In this document: piece by piece, positions 35,325 through 44,380 of the stretch
Numbering within the stretch: the first letter of the stretch is position 1
Layout: the number at the start of each line of letters is the position of its first letter
Origin: Bacteroidota bacterium
GTDB lineage: Bacteria > Bacteroidota > Bacteroidia > Chitinophagales > Chitinophagaceae
Length of the DNA stretch: 64,000 nucleotides
Assembly (NCBI GenBank): GCA_029558715.1
Contig: JAKQEA010000194.1
Span: 33,134 to 97,133, forward strand
Reading direction: 5' to 3'
Program-made: the position numbers and the translations under genes
Notes under the pieces: generated by a model
What the model was told of the DNA's origin: nothing
The model's database searches: none
What the model saw: the letters and a program-made list of their open reading frames with translations, nothing else

Positions 35325-36635
35325 ATGAAGAGATTTTTGTTACCTGTATTTATCCTGATAACCTTTTCTTCTGCTGCACAACGTATACTGACGCTGGAAG
35401 AAGCAATAGCCACTGCCTTACAGAATAATTATGATATCAGGCTGTCTAAAAATGATTCGGCTGTAGCTGCATTGGATTATTCATTCCGCAATGCTGCCTT
35501 ATATCCAAGACTGAATGGCAGCATCGGCACCACCTGGAATAATAACGATGGTAAACAAACCCTGGCCGACGGGACAAAAAGAGAACAAAACAATATCAAA
35601 TCACATAACCTGAACGCTGCACTTAACCTTAACTGGACTCTCTTTGATGGTATGAAAATGTTTGCTACCAGGGACAAAGTAGCGGAATTTGTAAGGCTGG
35701 GTGAATTAGGTATCAAAAACCAGGTAGTGAATACAGTTGCTAATGTGATCAACATCTATTATAATATTGTTCGTCAAAAACAACAGCTGAAAGCCATTGA
35801 GGAGCAGATCTCCCTCAGCCAGGAAAGAGTGAAACTGGCACAATATAAACTGGACATTGGTGTAGGAGCAAAACCCGATGTACTGCAAAGTAAAGTGGAC
35901 AATAATTCACAAAAAGCATTGCAACTGGAACAACAAACACTGATCGGTCAATTAAAAGAACAGCTGAACCAGGCAATGAATGTAACTGAACGAAATTTCT
36001 ATGAAGTGGCTGATTCCATTCCGCTAAACACAACTCTTTCCTTTGGAGATATTCAAAACGGATTAGAAGCTGCCAGCCCCGTTTTACAGATGACCCGCAA
36101 GAGTCTCGACATTGCGGCACTAACGCTTAAAGAAAGAAAAGCAGACAGGTGGCCAACTGTTTCTTTTAATTCAGTATATAATTTTACCCGAACGAATAAC
36201 CAGACTGTCATCAATCCCTTCTCTCCGCTGTTTAACCAGAGTAAAGGATTTAATTACGGACTTACAGCAGCCATACCCATTTTTAATAACCATCTTGTAA
36301 AAAGACAGATAAAACAGGCCGAGCTGGATATTCAATACCAGCAAGTGGTATTGGAAAACCAGAAATCACAATTGAATCTTGCTGTTATCAATGCTTTCCT
36401 GGAATATGAGCAGCAAAAAAAAGCCCTGGCATTGGAAGAAGAGAATATCATTCTTGCCAAAGAAAATGTCAGTATCGTATTCCAGGTATATAAATTAAAT
36501 TCTAATACACTCATACAATTAAAAGAAGCTGAAAGAAGCCTTAATGATGCTTATACGAGGCTGATCACTGCCCGGTATAATACCAAACTGGCAGAAACGG
36601 AGTTGCTCCGGCTGAAAGGCGATTTGGTGAAATAG
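35325..36635 (+). CDS. TolC-family outer-membrane efflux channel
   Basis: The 436-residue protein has a signal peptide (ending SSAAQ) and two repeats of long amphipathic helices with TolC-type strand pairs: ILTLEEAIATALQNNYDIRLSKND at the start, and LDIGVGAKPDVLQSKVDNNS and LNSNTLIQLKEAERSLNDAYTRLITARY in the helical parts. It forms the outer-membrane exit duct for the RND pump encoded 14 bases upstream. Confidence 0.93.
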   Translation: MKRFLLPVFILITFSSAAQRILTLEEAIATALQNNYDIRLSKNDSAVAALDYSFRNAALYPRLNGSIGTTWNNNDGKQTLADGTKREQNNIKSHNLNAALNLNWTLFDGMKMFATRDKVAEFVRLGELGIKNQVVNTVANVINIYYNIVRQKQQLKAIEEQISLSQERVKLAQYKLDIGVGAKPDVLQSKVDNNSQKALQLEQQTLIGQLKEQLNQAMNVTERNFYEVADSIPLNTTLSFGDIQNGLEAASPVLQMTRKSLDIAALTLKERKADRWPTVSFNSVYNFTRTNNQTVINPFSPLFNQSKGFNYGLTAAIPIFNNHLVKRQIKQAELDIQYQQVVLENQKSQLNLAVINAFLEYEQQKKALALEEENIILAKENVSIVFQVYKLNSNTLIQLKEAERSLNDAYTRLITARYNTKLAETELLRLKGDLVK

Positions 36636-36657
36636 TTCATTGTTGATAGTTTGTCTT

Positions 36658-36665
36658 TACTTTTG
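36658..36665 (+). promoter_or_regulatory. -7 box (TACTTTTG) upstream of purE
   Basis: A perfect TAnnTTTG box lies 14 bases before the purE ATG in the 44-base gap behind the efflux trio, indicating that purE can be transcribed on its own. No clear -33. Confidence 0.35.
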
Positions 36666-36679
36666 GAAAAATAAACTAC

Positions 36680-37192
36680 ATGAATCCTCTCGTTGGAATT
36701 ATTATGGGAAGTGACAGCGACCTGAACATCATGCAGGCTGCATCAGATATTCTGAAGCAGTTTGATATCCCGCATGAGGTTACTGTAGTATCTGCTCACC
36801 GCACCCCGCACCGGATGATAGAATATGCACAAACGGCAAAGGAAAGAGGATTGAAAGTAATTATTGCCGGAGCCGGAGGCGCTGCACACCTGCCCGGTAT
36901 GGTAGCAGCGGTTACTACCTTGCCTGTTATCGGTGTTCCAATCAAATCTTCTAATTCTATTGATGGATGGGATTCTGTACTATCCATACTCCAGATGCCT
37001 AACGGTGTGCCCGTTGGTACGGTTGCATTGAATGCCGCCAAAAATGCCGGCATACTGGCAGCCGAAATACTGGGAACCTGTGATGAAACAGTTGCCCGGC
37101 AAATAGCTGCCTATAAAAACACCATGAATAATGAGGTGATTGAAAAAGTGGCGAAGCTTAAGAAAGAAGGTTGGGAAAATAAGTTTGATTAA
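36680..37192 (+). CDS. purE: N5-carboxyaminoimidazole ribonucleotide mutase (PurE class I)
   Basis: The 170-residue enzyme moves the carboxylate of N5-CAIR to C4, following PurK. It shows the class I motifs [19 protein letters not shown] with the catalytic His, [12 protein letters not shown] and the IGVPI loop. Length is standard. Confidence 0.95.
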   Translation: MNPLVGIIMGSDSDLNIMQAASDILKQFDIPHEVTVVSAHRTPHRMIEYAQTAKERGLKVIIAGAGGAAHLPGMVAAVTTLPVIGVPIKSSNSIDGWDSVLSILQMPNGVPVGTVALNAAKNAGILAAEILGTCDETVARQIAAYKNTMNNEVIEKVAKLKKEGWENKFD

Positions 37193-37225
37193 ACAGAACT
37201 ACTATTAAAAAGATAGAAATGGTTT

Positions 37226-38152
37226 ATGAGAATACTTTCTTTCCTAATTGCTTTCCTTTCTTTCACCTGCAATACAAAAAACAATAGTCAACTAGAAAAT
37301 ATCCAGCGTCTTCCCTCTTATCCTTCTGCTTCCGGCGTTGAATATTTCAATAATCATATTTACATAATCGGGGATGATGCAAAATATATACTGATACTGG
37401 ACAGTAACCTGGCCATAAAAGATTCTATTGCACTTTATTCTTTCCCGGAGACGAAAATTCCCAAAGCCACCAAGCCGGATATTGAATCCATTACTATCAC
37501 AGCTGATAATAAATTACTGCTGCTTGGCTCAGGCTCTCTTATCCCCTATCGTAATGCCGGCTGGCTTATCGACCCCATATCCAAGCAAAAGGACAGCCTG
37601 CGATTAGACAGTTTTTACAACCGGCTGAAAGCAAATGGTATTGACGAAATCAATATAGAAGGCCTTTGTCATATTCCCGGCTATATGGCCATTACTAACA
37701 GGGGAAATAAATCGTACAGAAAGAATATGCTCATCATTACAAAAAAAGATTTTTGGACAAACCAGTCCAATGCCCCGATCAGCCTGATCCACCTGGGCAT
37801 TAATACGGACAGTACGGTTTTCAATGGTGTATCGGGACTAGCTTATTCCGCCAAAACAGACAAACTGCTGATAACAGTTTCTACAGAAGATACCCGCAAC
37901 AATGTTGATGACGGAACAATAGGTAAAAGCTACCTCTGGATCGTTGATAATATTTCGGCTAAAAAGAAATGGAAAGCCATCAACCCCAATACAATCATTG
38001 ACCTGGAAGAAATTGATCCCCGTTTCAAAGGGCAGAAGATCGAGTCCGTTTGTATACTGCAGGAAGATGAAAATTCATTCAGGTTGCTGCTGGCTGCAGA
38101 CAACGATAATGGAAGCAGTACACTGTTTACACTATCTCTTTCCAAAGATTAG
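37226..38152 (+). CDS. Lipoprotein, probably a beta-propeller, of unknown function
   Basis: The 308-residue protein has a short lipoprotein signal with Cys15 in SFTCNT. The mature region has recurrent strand blocks of the type ASGVEYFNNHIYIIGDD, DIESITITADNKLLLLGSG and GVSGLAYSAKTDKLLITVS, about 50 residues apart, which suggests a beta-propeller like those of SdiA-regulated or DUF6929-type proteins. No catalytic residues can be identified. It follows purE by 33 bases and may be co-transcribed. Confidence 0.65.
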   Translation: MRILSFLIAFLSFTCNTKNNSQLENIQRLPSYPSASGVEYFNNHIYIIGDDAKYILILDSNLAIKDSIALYSFPETKIPKATKPDIESITITADNKLLLLGSGSLIPYRNAGWLIDPISKQKDSLRLDSFYNRLKANGIDEINIEGLCHIPGYMAITNRGNKSYRKNMLIITKKDFWTNQSNAPISLIHLGINTDSTVFNGVSGLAYSAKTDKLLITVSTEDTRNNVDDGTIGKSYLWIVDNISAKKKWKAINPNTIIDLEEIDPRFKGQKIESVCILQEDENSFRLLLAADNDNGSSTLFTLSLSKD

Positions 38153-38223
38153 TTAGCAGTAAGTTTAAAAATAGTAGTATTTTACTGTTACTTAAACATT
38201 ACCTGCCAACCCAACCCGTATTT

Positions 38224-40404
38224 ATGAGAAAAGTTCCGGGCATCCTTCTTCTTATATATTTTGCAGCAGGACTAACAACAGCCAGCGGCCAGGCTCCGCT
38301 TCAATACAGGGATACCAGCAACCGGGGTCCACAGACATTTGCTATCGTAATGGGCGTCTCAAAATATAAATATATCCGTCCGCTTACGTATGCTGATAAG
38401 GATGCAGAACTGTTCCGGGATTATTTGAAATCACCCGGAGGTGGCAGTGTGAAAGACGAAAATATTTTTTGCCTGCTGAATGAACAGGCAATTAATTCTG
38501 TTTTCTGGTCTAAAGGCTTTCAATGGCTGAAGGCCAAAAAACTCCAACGGGGTGATCGCCTTTTTATCTACCTCGCCGGTCATGGCGATGCCATTGATGA
38601 AGACCAGTTCTTCTTTTTAAGTTATGATTGCAACCCGGGAGGTGATAAGAATAACTATCTCGCCGGTGGCGCTATCCAGCTATACAACCTGAAAAAGAAA
38701 ATAGCAGCGGAAACATCAAGAGGAGTAGAAGTTTTTTTTATCATGGATGCCTGCCGCTCCAATGAACTACCGGGTGGTAATGAAGGCCTGAGTTTTTTAA
38801 ATACTGCTGTCTCACAAAAGAAAGCCGGCGAAATCATGATGCTGGCCACCGCCGCCGGGCAGGAATCACTCGAAGATTCATCCATTGGCAATGGTCACGG
38901 CCTCTTTACCTGGTACCTGGTTGATGGACTAAGCGGAGTAGCAGACTCCATCAGTGGAGCTGATAATAAAGTTACGTTCCAGGAAATAAAAAAGTATGTG
39001 GAAAGCAATGTACCGTCTGTCGCATTGCAACGATTCAAAAGAAAACAAGAGCCTTATTTCTGTTGCGATGAAAATAGTGAAAAAGTAATCAGCACTGTCA
39101 ATACTGCTTACCTGGAAAAATGGTTACAGACAAAGAGAATGCAGCAACGGGGACCGGGAAATTCTTTCTATGGAACTATCGATACAAAGAAAAGAATCTT
39201 TATTGCGGATACCGCCTTGCTGGATACGTATAACAAATTCTACCAGGCCATCAGGAACAATATTATTACCGGTAATGAATCAGCAGAATTCTTTTATCAG
39301 CAACTAACTACAAAATTTCCTGAAAATCCATATACTCTCGATGCCAGGTCAACCCTCACTGTAGAATATATCAACTATGCGCAGGCATTGGTGAACCGTT
39401 ACCTTGATTGCGGAGAACTGACTGATAAAGAAAAACAACAAAACAATGAAGCAGGGGCCAGGCTGGAAAAAGCTATTACTATACTTCGTGAAGAGGAGGA
39501 GGATTTTGCCAGCTCTTTATCAGGAAGGATGTATTTCCTGAAAGCCAGTGGTGCATATCCTGATGCTGCTACTGCTTTTCAATTTGCTCATGCAGCATTG
39601 GCTGTAAATCCTGATGCCGCTTATATTCTTAACAGGCTGGCCACGCTACATCTTAACAATAACCGGCTGGATAGTGCACAATTCTATGCAGAAAAGGCAA
39701 CCCGGATTGCCCCAAAATGGACCTGTGCTGCCACTACCCTCGCACTGGTGAAAAAAGCAACAGAGAACAGTAAGAAAAACGATAACAATAAAAGACCGGC
39801 ACGGAAAAATAGTTTTGGAATTAATTTTGGCGGAGGCTTAACCAAATCAAATCCTGGCTTTTCCGGCAATACCAATACAGGTTTTGCAGGCATTGATCCG
39901 GCTAGCGCAGGCACTTTTAATCTTGGTTTGCTATTCCAGGCACAACTTGGTAGTGTAGTATCTATACGTCCATCCGTTTCTCTTTCGTTTGACAATACCA
40001 GTATCGACTTTCTGCGAAGAGCAGGAACCGGCGGACCAATAACCATTGAGACGGTGTCAATAAAGACTAATTCCATTACTGCTGCCCTGCCACTTATCAT
40101 CCGGTTAGGCAACCGTAATACTGTTCCTTATTTTTCACTAGGACCTTCCTTTAGTTATCTATTGGGACAAAGTAATGCTACCGCAGAAATTATACCGGTA
40201 AAAAAATCTCTGTTTTTAGCTGATGCCGGATTAGGGCTTGACATTGGCATACCAAAAGCCGGTATCATTTTATCTCCTGAGATAAAATATTCTGCCGGGC
40301 TTTCAGAATGGAAAGATGAAACGGTGATCTCTCCTTATACAACCGTCCTTTCTTCGTTAAAGAAACAGGCTTTTACGCTGAATATTTATTTGAGGAAGAG
40401 ATAA
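38224..40404 (+). CDS. Exported caspase-TPR-beta-barrel protein
   Basis: The 726-residue protein has a signal peptide (1-22, ending ASGQ). A caspase (C14) domain follows at about 38-270, with catalytic His120 in IYLAGHGD and Cys177 in FIMDACRSNE; the ATAAGQESLE block follows as in metacaspase-like enzymes. A helical region (about 330-520) contains at least one TPR-like unit (AAYILNRLATLHLNNNRLDSAQFYAEKATRIAP). The last 180 residues (from NSFGINFGGGL) alternate like an outer-membrane PorT-type beta-barrel, ending in an aromatic/charged strand. So the protease domain would face the periplasm. Bacterial caspases act in cell death or regulation; this one's role is unknown. Confidence 0.82.
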   Translation: MRKVPGILLLIYFAAGLTTASGQAPLQYRDTSNRGPQTFAIVMGVSKYKYIRPLTYADKDAELFRDYLKSPGGGSVKDENIFCLLNEQAINSVFWSKGFQWLKAKKLQRGDRLFIYLAGHGDAIDEDQFFFLSYDCNPGGDKNNYLAGGAIQLYNLKKKIAAETSRGVEVFFIMDACRSNELPGGNEGLSFLNTAVSQKKAGEIMMLATAAGQESLEDSSIGNGHGLFTWYLVDGLSGVADSISGADNKVTFQEIKKYVESNVPSVALQRFKRKQEPYFCCDENSEKVISTVNTAYLEKWLQTKRMQQRGPGNSFYGTIDTKKRIFIADTALLDTYNKFYQAIRNNIITGNESAEFFYQQLTTKFPENPYTLDARSTLTVEYINYAQALVNRYLDCGELTDKEKQQNNEAGARLEKAITILREEEEDFASSLSGRMYFLKASGAYPDAATAFQFAHAALAVNPDAAYILNRLATLHLNNNRLDSAQFYAEKATRIAPKWTCAATTLALVKKATENSKKNDNNKRPARKNSFGINFGGGLTKSNPGFSGNTNTGFAGIDPASAGTFNLGLLFQAQLGSVVSIRPSVSLSFDNTSIDFLRRAGTGGPITIETVSIKTNSITAALPLIIRLGNRNTVPYFSLGPSFSYLLGQSNATAEIIPVKKSLFLADAGLGLDIGIPKAGIILSPEIKYSAGLSEWKDETVISPYTTVLSSLKKQAFTLNIYLRKR

Positions 40405-40409
40405 TGAAA

Positions 40410-42011
40410 TCACTTTTCTGAAAGGATAACGAATTCCTGTTCCAGTGTCAATGAATTATCATATAAGGTTTGAATAATCTCACTGCCATACCTGGCGAAG
40501 TAATAACTGATATTTTCATTCCGCTCCTGCAATCCATTGCCAGGGAACAAATGGGTCCTTATTGATTGTATTTGCCGTTGCTGGTCGCTGAATTTTCTTT
40601 TTTCTGACCGCAGCATTTTCTTCTCCAGTTCCTGCAGTCGGTAGACTGTTTTTGACTTTAATGCATCTACATGCTTTTCCAGTGTCGTATCCACGGCGGC
40701 AGCCTGTTTTTTAAATGACTCATATAATTTTTCCAGTTCTGATAATGATCCATTCAGTTTAGTTTTATTTTTACTGTCCCGTTCCACCAGCTTATTCATC
40801 AGTTCCCTTTCGGATAAAAAGAAATCCTCGATGGTAAAATCAAGTTTACTGATAGCTTCCTGCCATTTTCGTTCCACCAGTAAAAAAGAATTACGCAATA
40901 CCAGCACCGGGAATGGGATTTTATAATTCTCAAATAAGCTCTTTAACTGGAGCCAGTATGCGGTTTCTCCCCCGCCCCCGATAAAAACAATATTCGGTAA
41001 GATCGTTTCTTCATATAGTCCCCGTAAAATAACATTGGGACTGAAACGTTCAGGATACAGTTCCAGCTCCTCCAATATCTCATCTTCAGAAAAACGGAGA
41101 GTGGTATCGACTACATGGTATGCACCATTCCTCAATTCAATCCTGTTGCGCAGATTATCTTTCAGGTAGAACAAATTTATCTCTCTGCCACTGGCCTGCA
41201 CTTTATAACCCGCCTGTTCCAATTTATCGGCTGAGGTTTCAACAATATCTGCAGATTGCTGGTTCAATATTTCATCCCTGAACAAAGGGATCATCAGTTT
41301 TTTTAACGCAGGGTTATCCGGCAACACAACAATAAGACCATATGCTGCAAACAATGCATTGACCAATTGAAATGTTGCCTGCTTGAGGGTGTCACCTTCT
41401 TTGTAGCATTGTTTCAATAAGGAAACTATTTCATTCCCATGCGGAAGCACCATCAATTGCCCTTCCATTATTTCTATCAGTTTCAACAGTTCTTTGTCCA
41501 CTTTCATTCTTCCGACTGCCCCGGTCTGCTTTGTATTCCAGGCTAATTTCTCCCCTCCCAGATAAATATGATTCAGTTCTTCCAGGTCTGCATCCTCGGA
41601 ACCGATATAAAAGACAGGAACAAAGTTGTATTGGGGCAAATTGCTTTTCAAACTGTCAGCCAGTTTAATGGCATGCAGTATCTTATAAATGAAATATAAC
41701 GGGCCCGAGAAAATATTATTCTGGTGAGCGGTCGTTACGGTAAAAGTATCAGCTGATAAAAGTGATTCTATATTCTTTGTGACTTTATCGCCGGCTGTAA
41801 TTCCTTCGTATTGCTTTTTTAATTCCTGTACCAGCAATTCCCGGTTGGTTGAAAATTGTTTCCGGTTGTCAATTGCTTTCTGAATTCCCTGTATGGTCGG
41901 CGGATGAGCAAAAAACGGCTTCAGTGAATCTGCCTGGTCAATATAATCCATGGCGATCTTTGAGAAAGCTCCTGTTTGCCGGTAAGGTAATCGGGTAGAT
42001 GTACAATTCAT
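40410..42011 (-). CDS. bshC: Bacillithiol biosynthesis cysteine-adding enzyme BshC
   Basis: The 533-residue protein matches BshC, which ligates cysteine to glucosamine-malate. Marks are TTAHQNNIFSGPLYFIYKI near residue 90 (the Bacteroidota form of the family's conserved GQQ-type block), YIGSEDADLEELNHI, GGGGETAYWLQLK and a long C-terminal coiled coil (about 400-520). The ATG at 42011 (MNCTSTRLPY) fits the family better than a 14-residue upstream extension. It is convergent with the caspase gene, five bases apart. Confidence 0.9.
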   Translation of the reverse strand: MNCTSTRLPYRQTGAFSKIAMDYIDQADSLKPFFAHPPTIQGIQKAIDNRKQFSTNRELLVQELKKQYEGITAGDKVTKNIESLLSADTFTVTTAHQNNIFSGPLYFIYKILHAIKLADSLKSNLPQYNFVPVFYIGSEDADLEELNHIYLGGEKLAWNTKQTGAVGRMKVDKELLKLIEIMEGQLMVLPHGNEIVSLLKQCYKEGDTLKQATFQLVNALFAAYGLIVVLPDNPALKKLMIPLFRDEILNQQSADIVETSADKLEQAGYKVQASGREINLFYLKDNLRNRIELRNGAYHVVDTTLRFSEDEILEELELYPERFSPNVILRGLYEETILPNIVFIGGGGETAYWLQLKSLFENYKIPFPVLVLRNSFLLVERKWQEAISKLDFTIEDFFLSERELMNKLVERDSKNKTKLNGSLSELEKLYESFKKQAAAVDTTLEKHVDALKSKTVYRLQELEKKMLRSEKRKFSDQQRQIQSIRTHLFPGNGLQERNENISYYFARYGSEIIQTLYDNSLTLEQEFVILSEK

Positions 42012-42076
42012 AAGAGATTGTAAAAGTAAGGAGTCCGCCAATTTATTTCTCACAGTTTACACGAATAGGCACAGAT

Positions 42077-43366
42077 TTAAGAAAACCTTTCAACCGCGAA
42101 GGGTTTTAAATCCATTGTAGCCGGCAAATTACTTACAACTTCGTTCACCAATTTACCCGAACCTGCACCCAGGCTAAGGCCTAACATAGAATGTCCTGTA
42201 GCTAATGTGAGGTTGGAATATTTTTTCACCCGGCCAATATAAGGTAACCCGTCAGCCGAACAGGGACGGTAACCGTACCATATCTTTTCCTTTGGTGGCA
42301 GCGGCACATCAAACTCAGGATAGAATCTTTTTACCGCATCCAGGATACCCTGCACCCTGTTCATTCTTACTGGTGTTTTATGCGAAGTGATCTCCATCGT
42401 GCCGCCAAACCGTATTTTATTTCCATCCATTGGCGTCATGGCTACTCTTCCCTCCACCAAAATGGCGGGGTAATTTATTTTATACGGAGAATTCTCCAGG
42501 GTAACCGAATAACCACGGCCCGGCATCAACGGGATATTTATTCCCAATAGTTTGGCCGTTTGCTTTCCCCATGATCCGGTGGCAACCACTATTTCATCAG
42601 CTTCAAATGAACCGCTTGCTGTCATCACTTTTTTTATTTTTTTACCGTCTTTTTCAAATCCGGTCACTTCATTATTTGCCAGCAGCTTTACTCCTGCTGA
42701 TTGTAAATAACTGATCAGGTTACTCATCAGCTTATTCGGATAGCAATGGGCATCACATTTAAAAAATAAGGCACCGATACCGTTGATAGTTGTATGAGGT
42801 TCCAGTTTATCCAACTCTTCCTTGCTTAAGATCACCGTATCGGTCAGTCCCAGTTGATGGGCTTTTGCCAGGGTATGATGAACATGCTCTTCTGCCTCAG
42901 CGGTTTGAAATATTTCCAGCAGCCCCTTATGCTCATACGCAAAATCAAAACCCGGGATCTTCGTCCATTCCTCGTATTCTTTTTTACTGATGATGGCAAT
43001 ATCTCTTAATGGCACGGCGGCCGCTTCCACCTGTTTTGCATTGGCACTTTTCATAAACTTCAACCCCCAACTGATAAGGCTCCAGTCTAACCGTGGCTGC
43101 ACATAAAAGGGGCTTTTGGAATTCCACATCCATTTCAATCCCTTCTTTACGATGCCGGGAGTAGCTAAGGGAATAAAATGACTGGGACAGATATAACCGG
43201 CATTACCATAGGAGCAATTATCTGAGAAATCTCCTTTGTCAAGAACAGTTACTTCCCAGCCAGATTTTTGTAAATACAATGCCGAACTTAACCCGATGAT
43301 ACCTCCGCCGATAACAATTACTTTACCCCTGTCCCCTGACGGGGAACTTAGATTTGTAGTTTCCAT
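42077..43366 (-). CDS. FAD-dependent D-amino-acid dehydrogenase/oxidase (DadA-like), probable cis-4-hydroxy-D-proline oxidase
   Basis: The 429-residue flavoprotein of the DAO family starts with the FAD-binding GGGIIGLSSALYLQKSGWEVTVLDKG motif and ends with GYRPCSADGLPYIG and TGHSMLGLSLGAGSGKLV. It deaminates D-amino acids. Because the 4-hydroxyproline epimerase gene lies in the same leftward group (45.8 kb), the likely substrate is cis-4-hydroxy-D-proline, giving pyrroline-4-hydroxy-2-carboxylate. That substrate is inferred from context only; plain D-alanine dehydrogenase activity is the alternative. Confidence 0.83.
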   Translation of the reverse strand: METTNLSSPSGDRGKVIVIGGGIIGLSSALYLQKSGWEVTVLDKGDFSDNCSYGNAGYICPSHFIPLATPGIVKKGLKWMWNSKSPFYVQPRLDWSLISWGLKFMKSANAKQVEAAAVPLRDIAIISKKEYEEWTKIPGFDFAYEHKGLLEIFQTAEAEEHVHHTLAKAHQLGLTDTVILSKEELDKLEPHTTINGIGALFFKCDAHCYPNKLMSNLISYLQSAGVKLLANNEVTGFEKDGKKIKKVMTASGSFEADEIVVATGSWGKQTAKLLGINIPLMPGRGYSVTLENSPYKINYPAILVEGRVAMTPMDGNKIRFGGTMEITSHKTPVRMNRVQGILDAVKRFYPEFDVPLPPKEKIWYGYRPCSADGLPYIGRVKKYSNLTLATGHSMLGLSLGAGSGKLVNEVVSNLPATMDLKPFAVERFS

Positions 43367-43387
43367 TGCTTTTATTCAATACAAAAA

Positions 43388-44374
43388 TTACATTTCAATC
43401 AGCATTCCCTCCTCAGCTACATTAAACCCGTCTTCCTTCACTTTCTTTTTCTCAGCCGAATGTTTCTTCAGCAAGGGGTTAGTATGATTGAAATGAATGA
43501 ATACGATCTTTAATTTCTCCGCCGAAGTTAGGGATGAAAATTGTTGCATGCTCTCTTCCACAAAAGGATGCGGCACTTCGCTCATATCACGGCCGGGCAG
43601 TTCACCGTTCTGATAAAACGTACCATCAAGCAGGGCCATATCCACCTTTCTTACCTCTGCCACAATATCCCTCTCCCATTTTTCCCATTTATCTATATCC
43701 GGGATAAACAATACTTTCTTTTTATCACTTTCAATGATGAAACCAACTGTTTCTGAGTATTCATCACGATGCGGTACTTTAACAGGTGTTATTTTAAAAG
43801 ACTGGTTCAGTCGAACAGTACTGTCAGCATTTAAAAGGTTCAACCTTATATTCTGCAATGAAACCAACTGGCTCCACGGGCCGTTGCTACGAAGAAAAGA
43901 ATCCATCCTGGGCATGGCCCATACCGGTACCTCTTTGGTTCCCATCACTTCCCTGCCCAACTGCATCAGCCCGGTATAATGACCAATATGTGCATGGGTA
44001 ATAAAAATTCCATCCGGAGAGTAATCAGTGCCCGGCAAATATTCTTGCAGGTTTTTTAATTGTATAGCAATGTCGGGTGTGGCTTCAAATAACCAGTATT
44101 TATTTGCCTTTCTGTCAACCAATGCAAGACAGGTAACCAGTTTTTTTTCTTCTTTCCCTTCATGGTAAACTTTACAACATTCTTTCTCACACCCCGCCTG
44201 TGGGTAACCGGCATCCTGTGCCACACCAAGTAATACAATAAATTTTTCCGGCAGGGAATTTTCGACAGCGGGACCAGGGGATTGTTTTCCCTCTTTACAG
44301 TTTATCGATGCAATTAATATCGCTGCTATAAGAAGTGATAATGTTGTTTTCAAAATTCTTATCTCCCGGTTCAT
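43388..44374 (-). CDS. PqqB-like metallo-beta-lactamase-fold lipoprotein
   Basis: The 328-residue protein has a lipoprotein-like signal (Cys26 in SINCKEG). Its MBL-fold domain is close to coenzyme PQQ synthesis protein PqqB: VLLGVAQDAGYPQAGCEKECC with three cysteines (62, 66, 67), and VPVWAMPRMDSFLRSNGPWSQLV. The metal motif is HAHIGH (His127, His129, His132) in place of HxHxDH. No other pqq gene is in the window, and true PqqB is cytoplasmic. It is therefore more likely a hydrolase of unknown substrate. It sits 21 bases from the DAO gene and six from the Gfo/Idh gene. Confidence 0.75.
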   Translation of the reverse strand: MNREIRILKTTLSLLIAAILIASINCKEGKQSPGPAVENSLPEKFIVLLGVAQDAGYPQAGCEKECCKVYHEGKEEKKLVTCLALVDRKANKYWLFEATPDIAIQLKNLQEYLPGTDYSPDGIFITHAHIGHYTGLMQLGREVMGTKEVPVWAMPRMDSFLRSNGPWSQLVSLQNIRLNLLNADSTVRLNQSFKITPVKVPHRDEYSETVGFIIESDKKKVLFIPDIDKWEKWERDIVAEVRKVDMALLDGTFYQNGELPGRDMSEVPHPFVEESMQQFSSLTSAEKLKIVFIHFNHTNPLLKKHSAEKKKVKEDGFNVAEEGMLIEM

Positions 44375-44380
44375 TTTTTA

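Noticed and set aside
38224..40404. Caspase gene as part of an anti-phage or gasdermin-type defence system
   Set aside because: There is no gasdermin, sensor ATPase or other defence gene nearby, and the protein carries a signal peptide and a barrel, so it is not cytoplasmic.
43388..44374. PQQ biosynthesis locus
   Set aside because: Only a PqqB-like protein is present; it is exported and has an altered metal motif, and no pqqA, C, D or E is seen.
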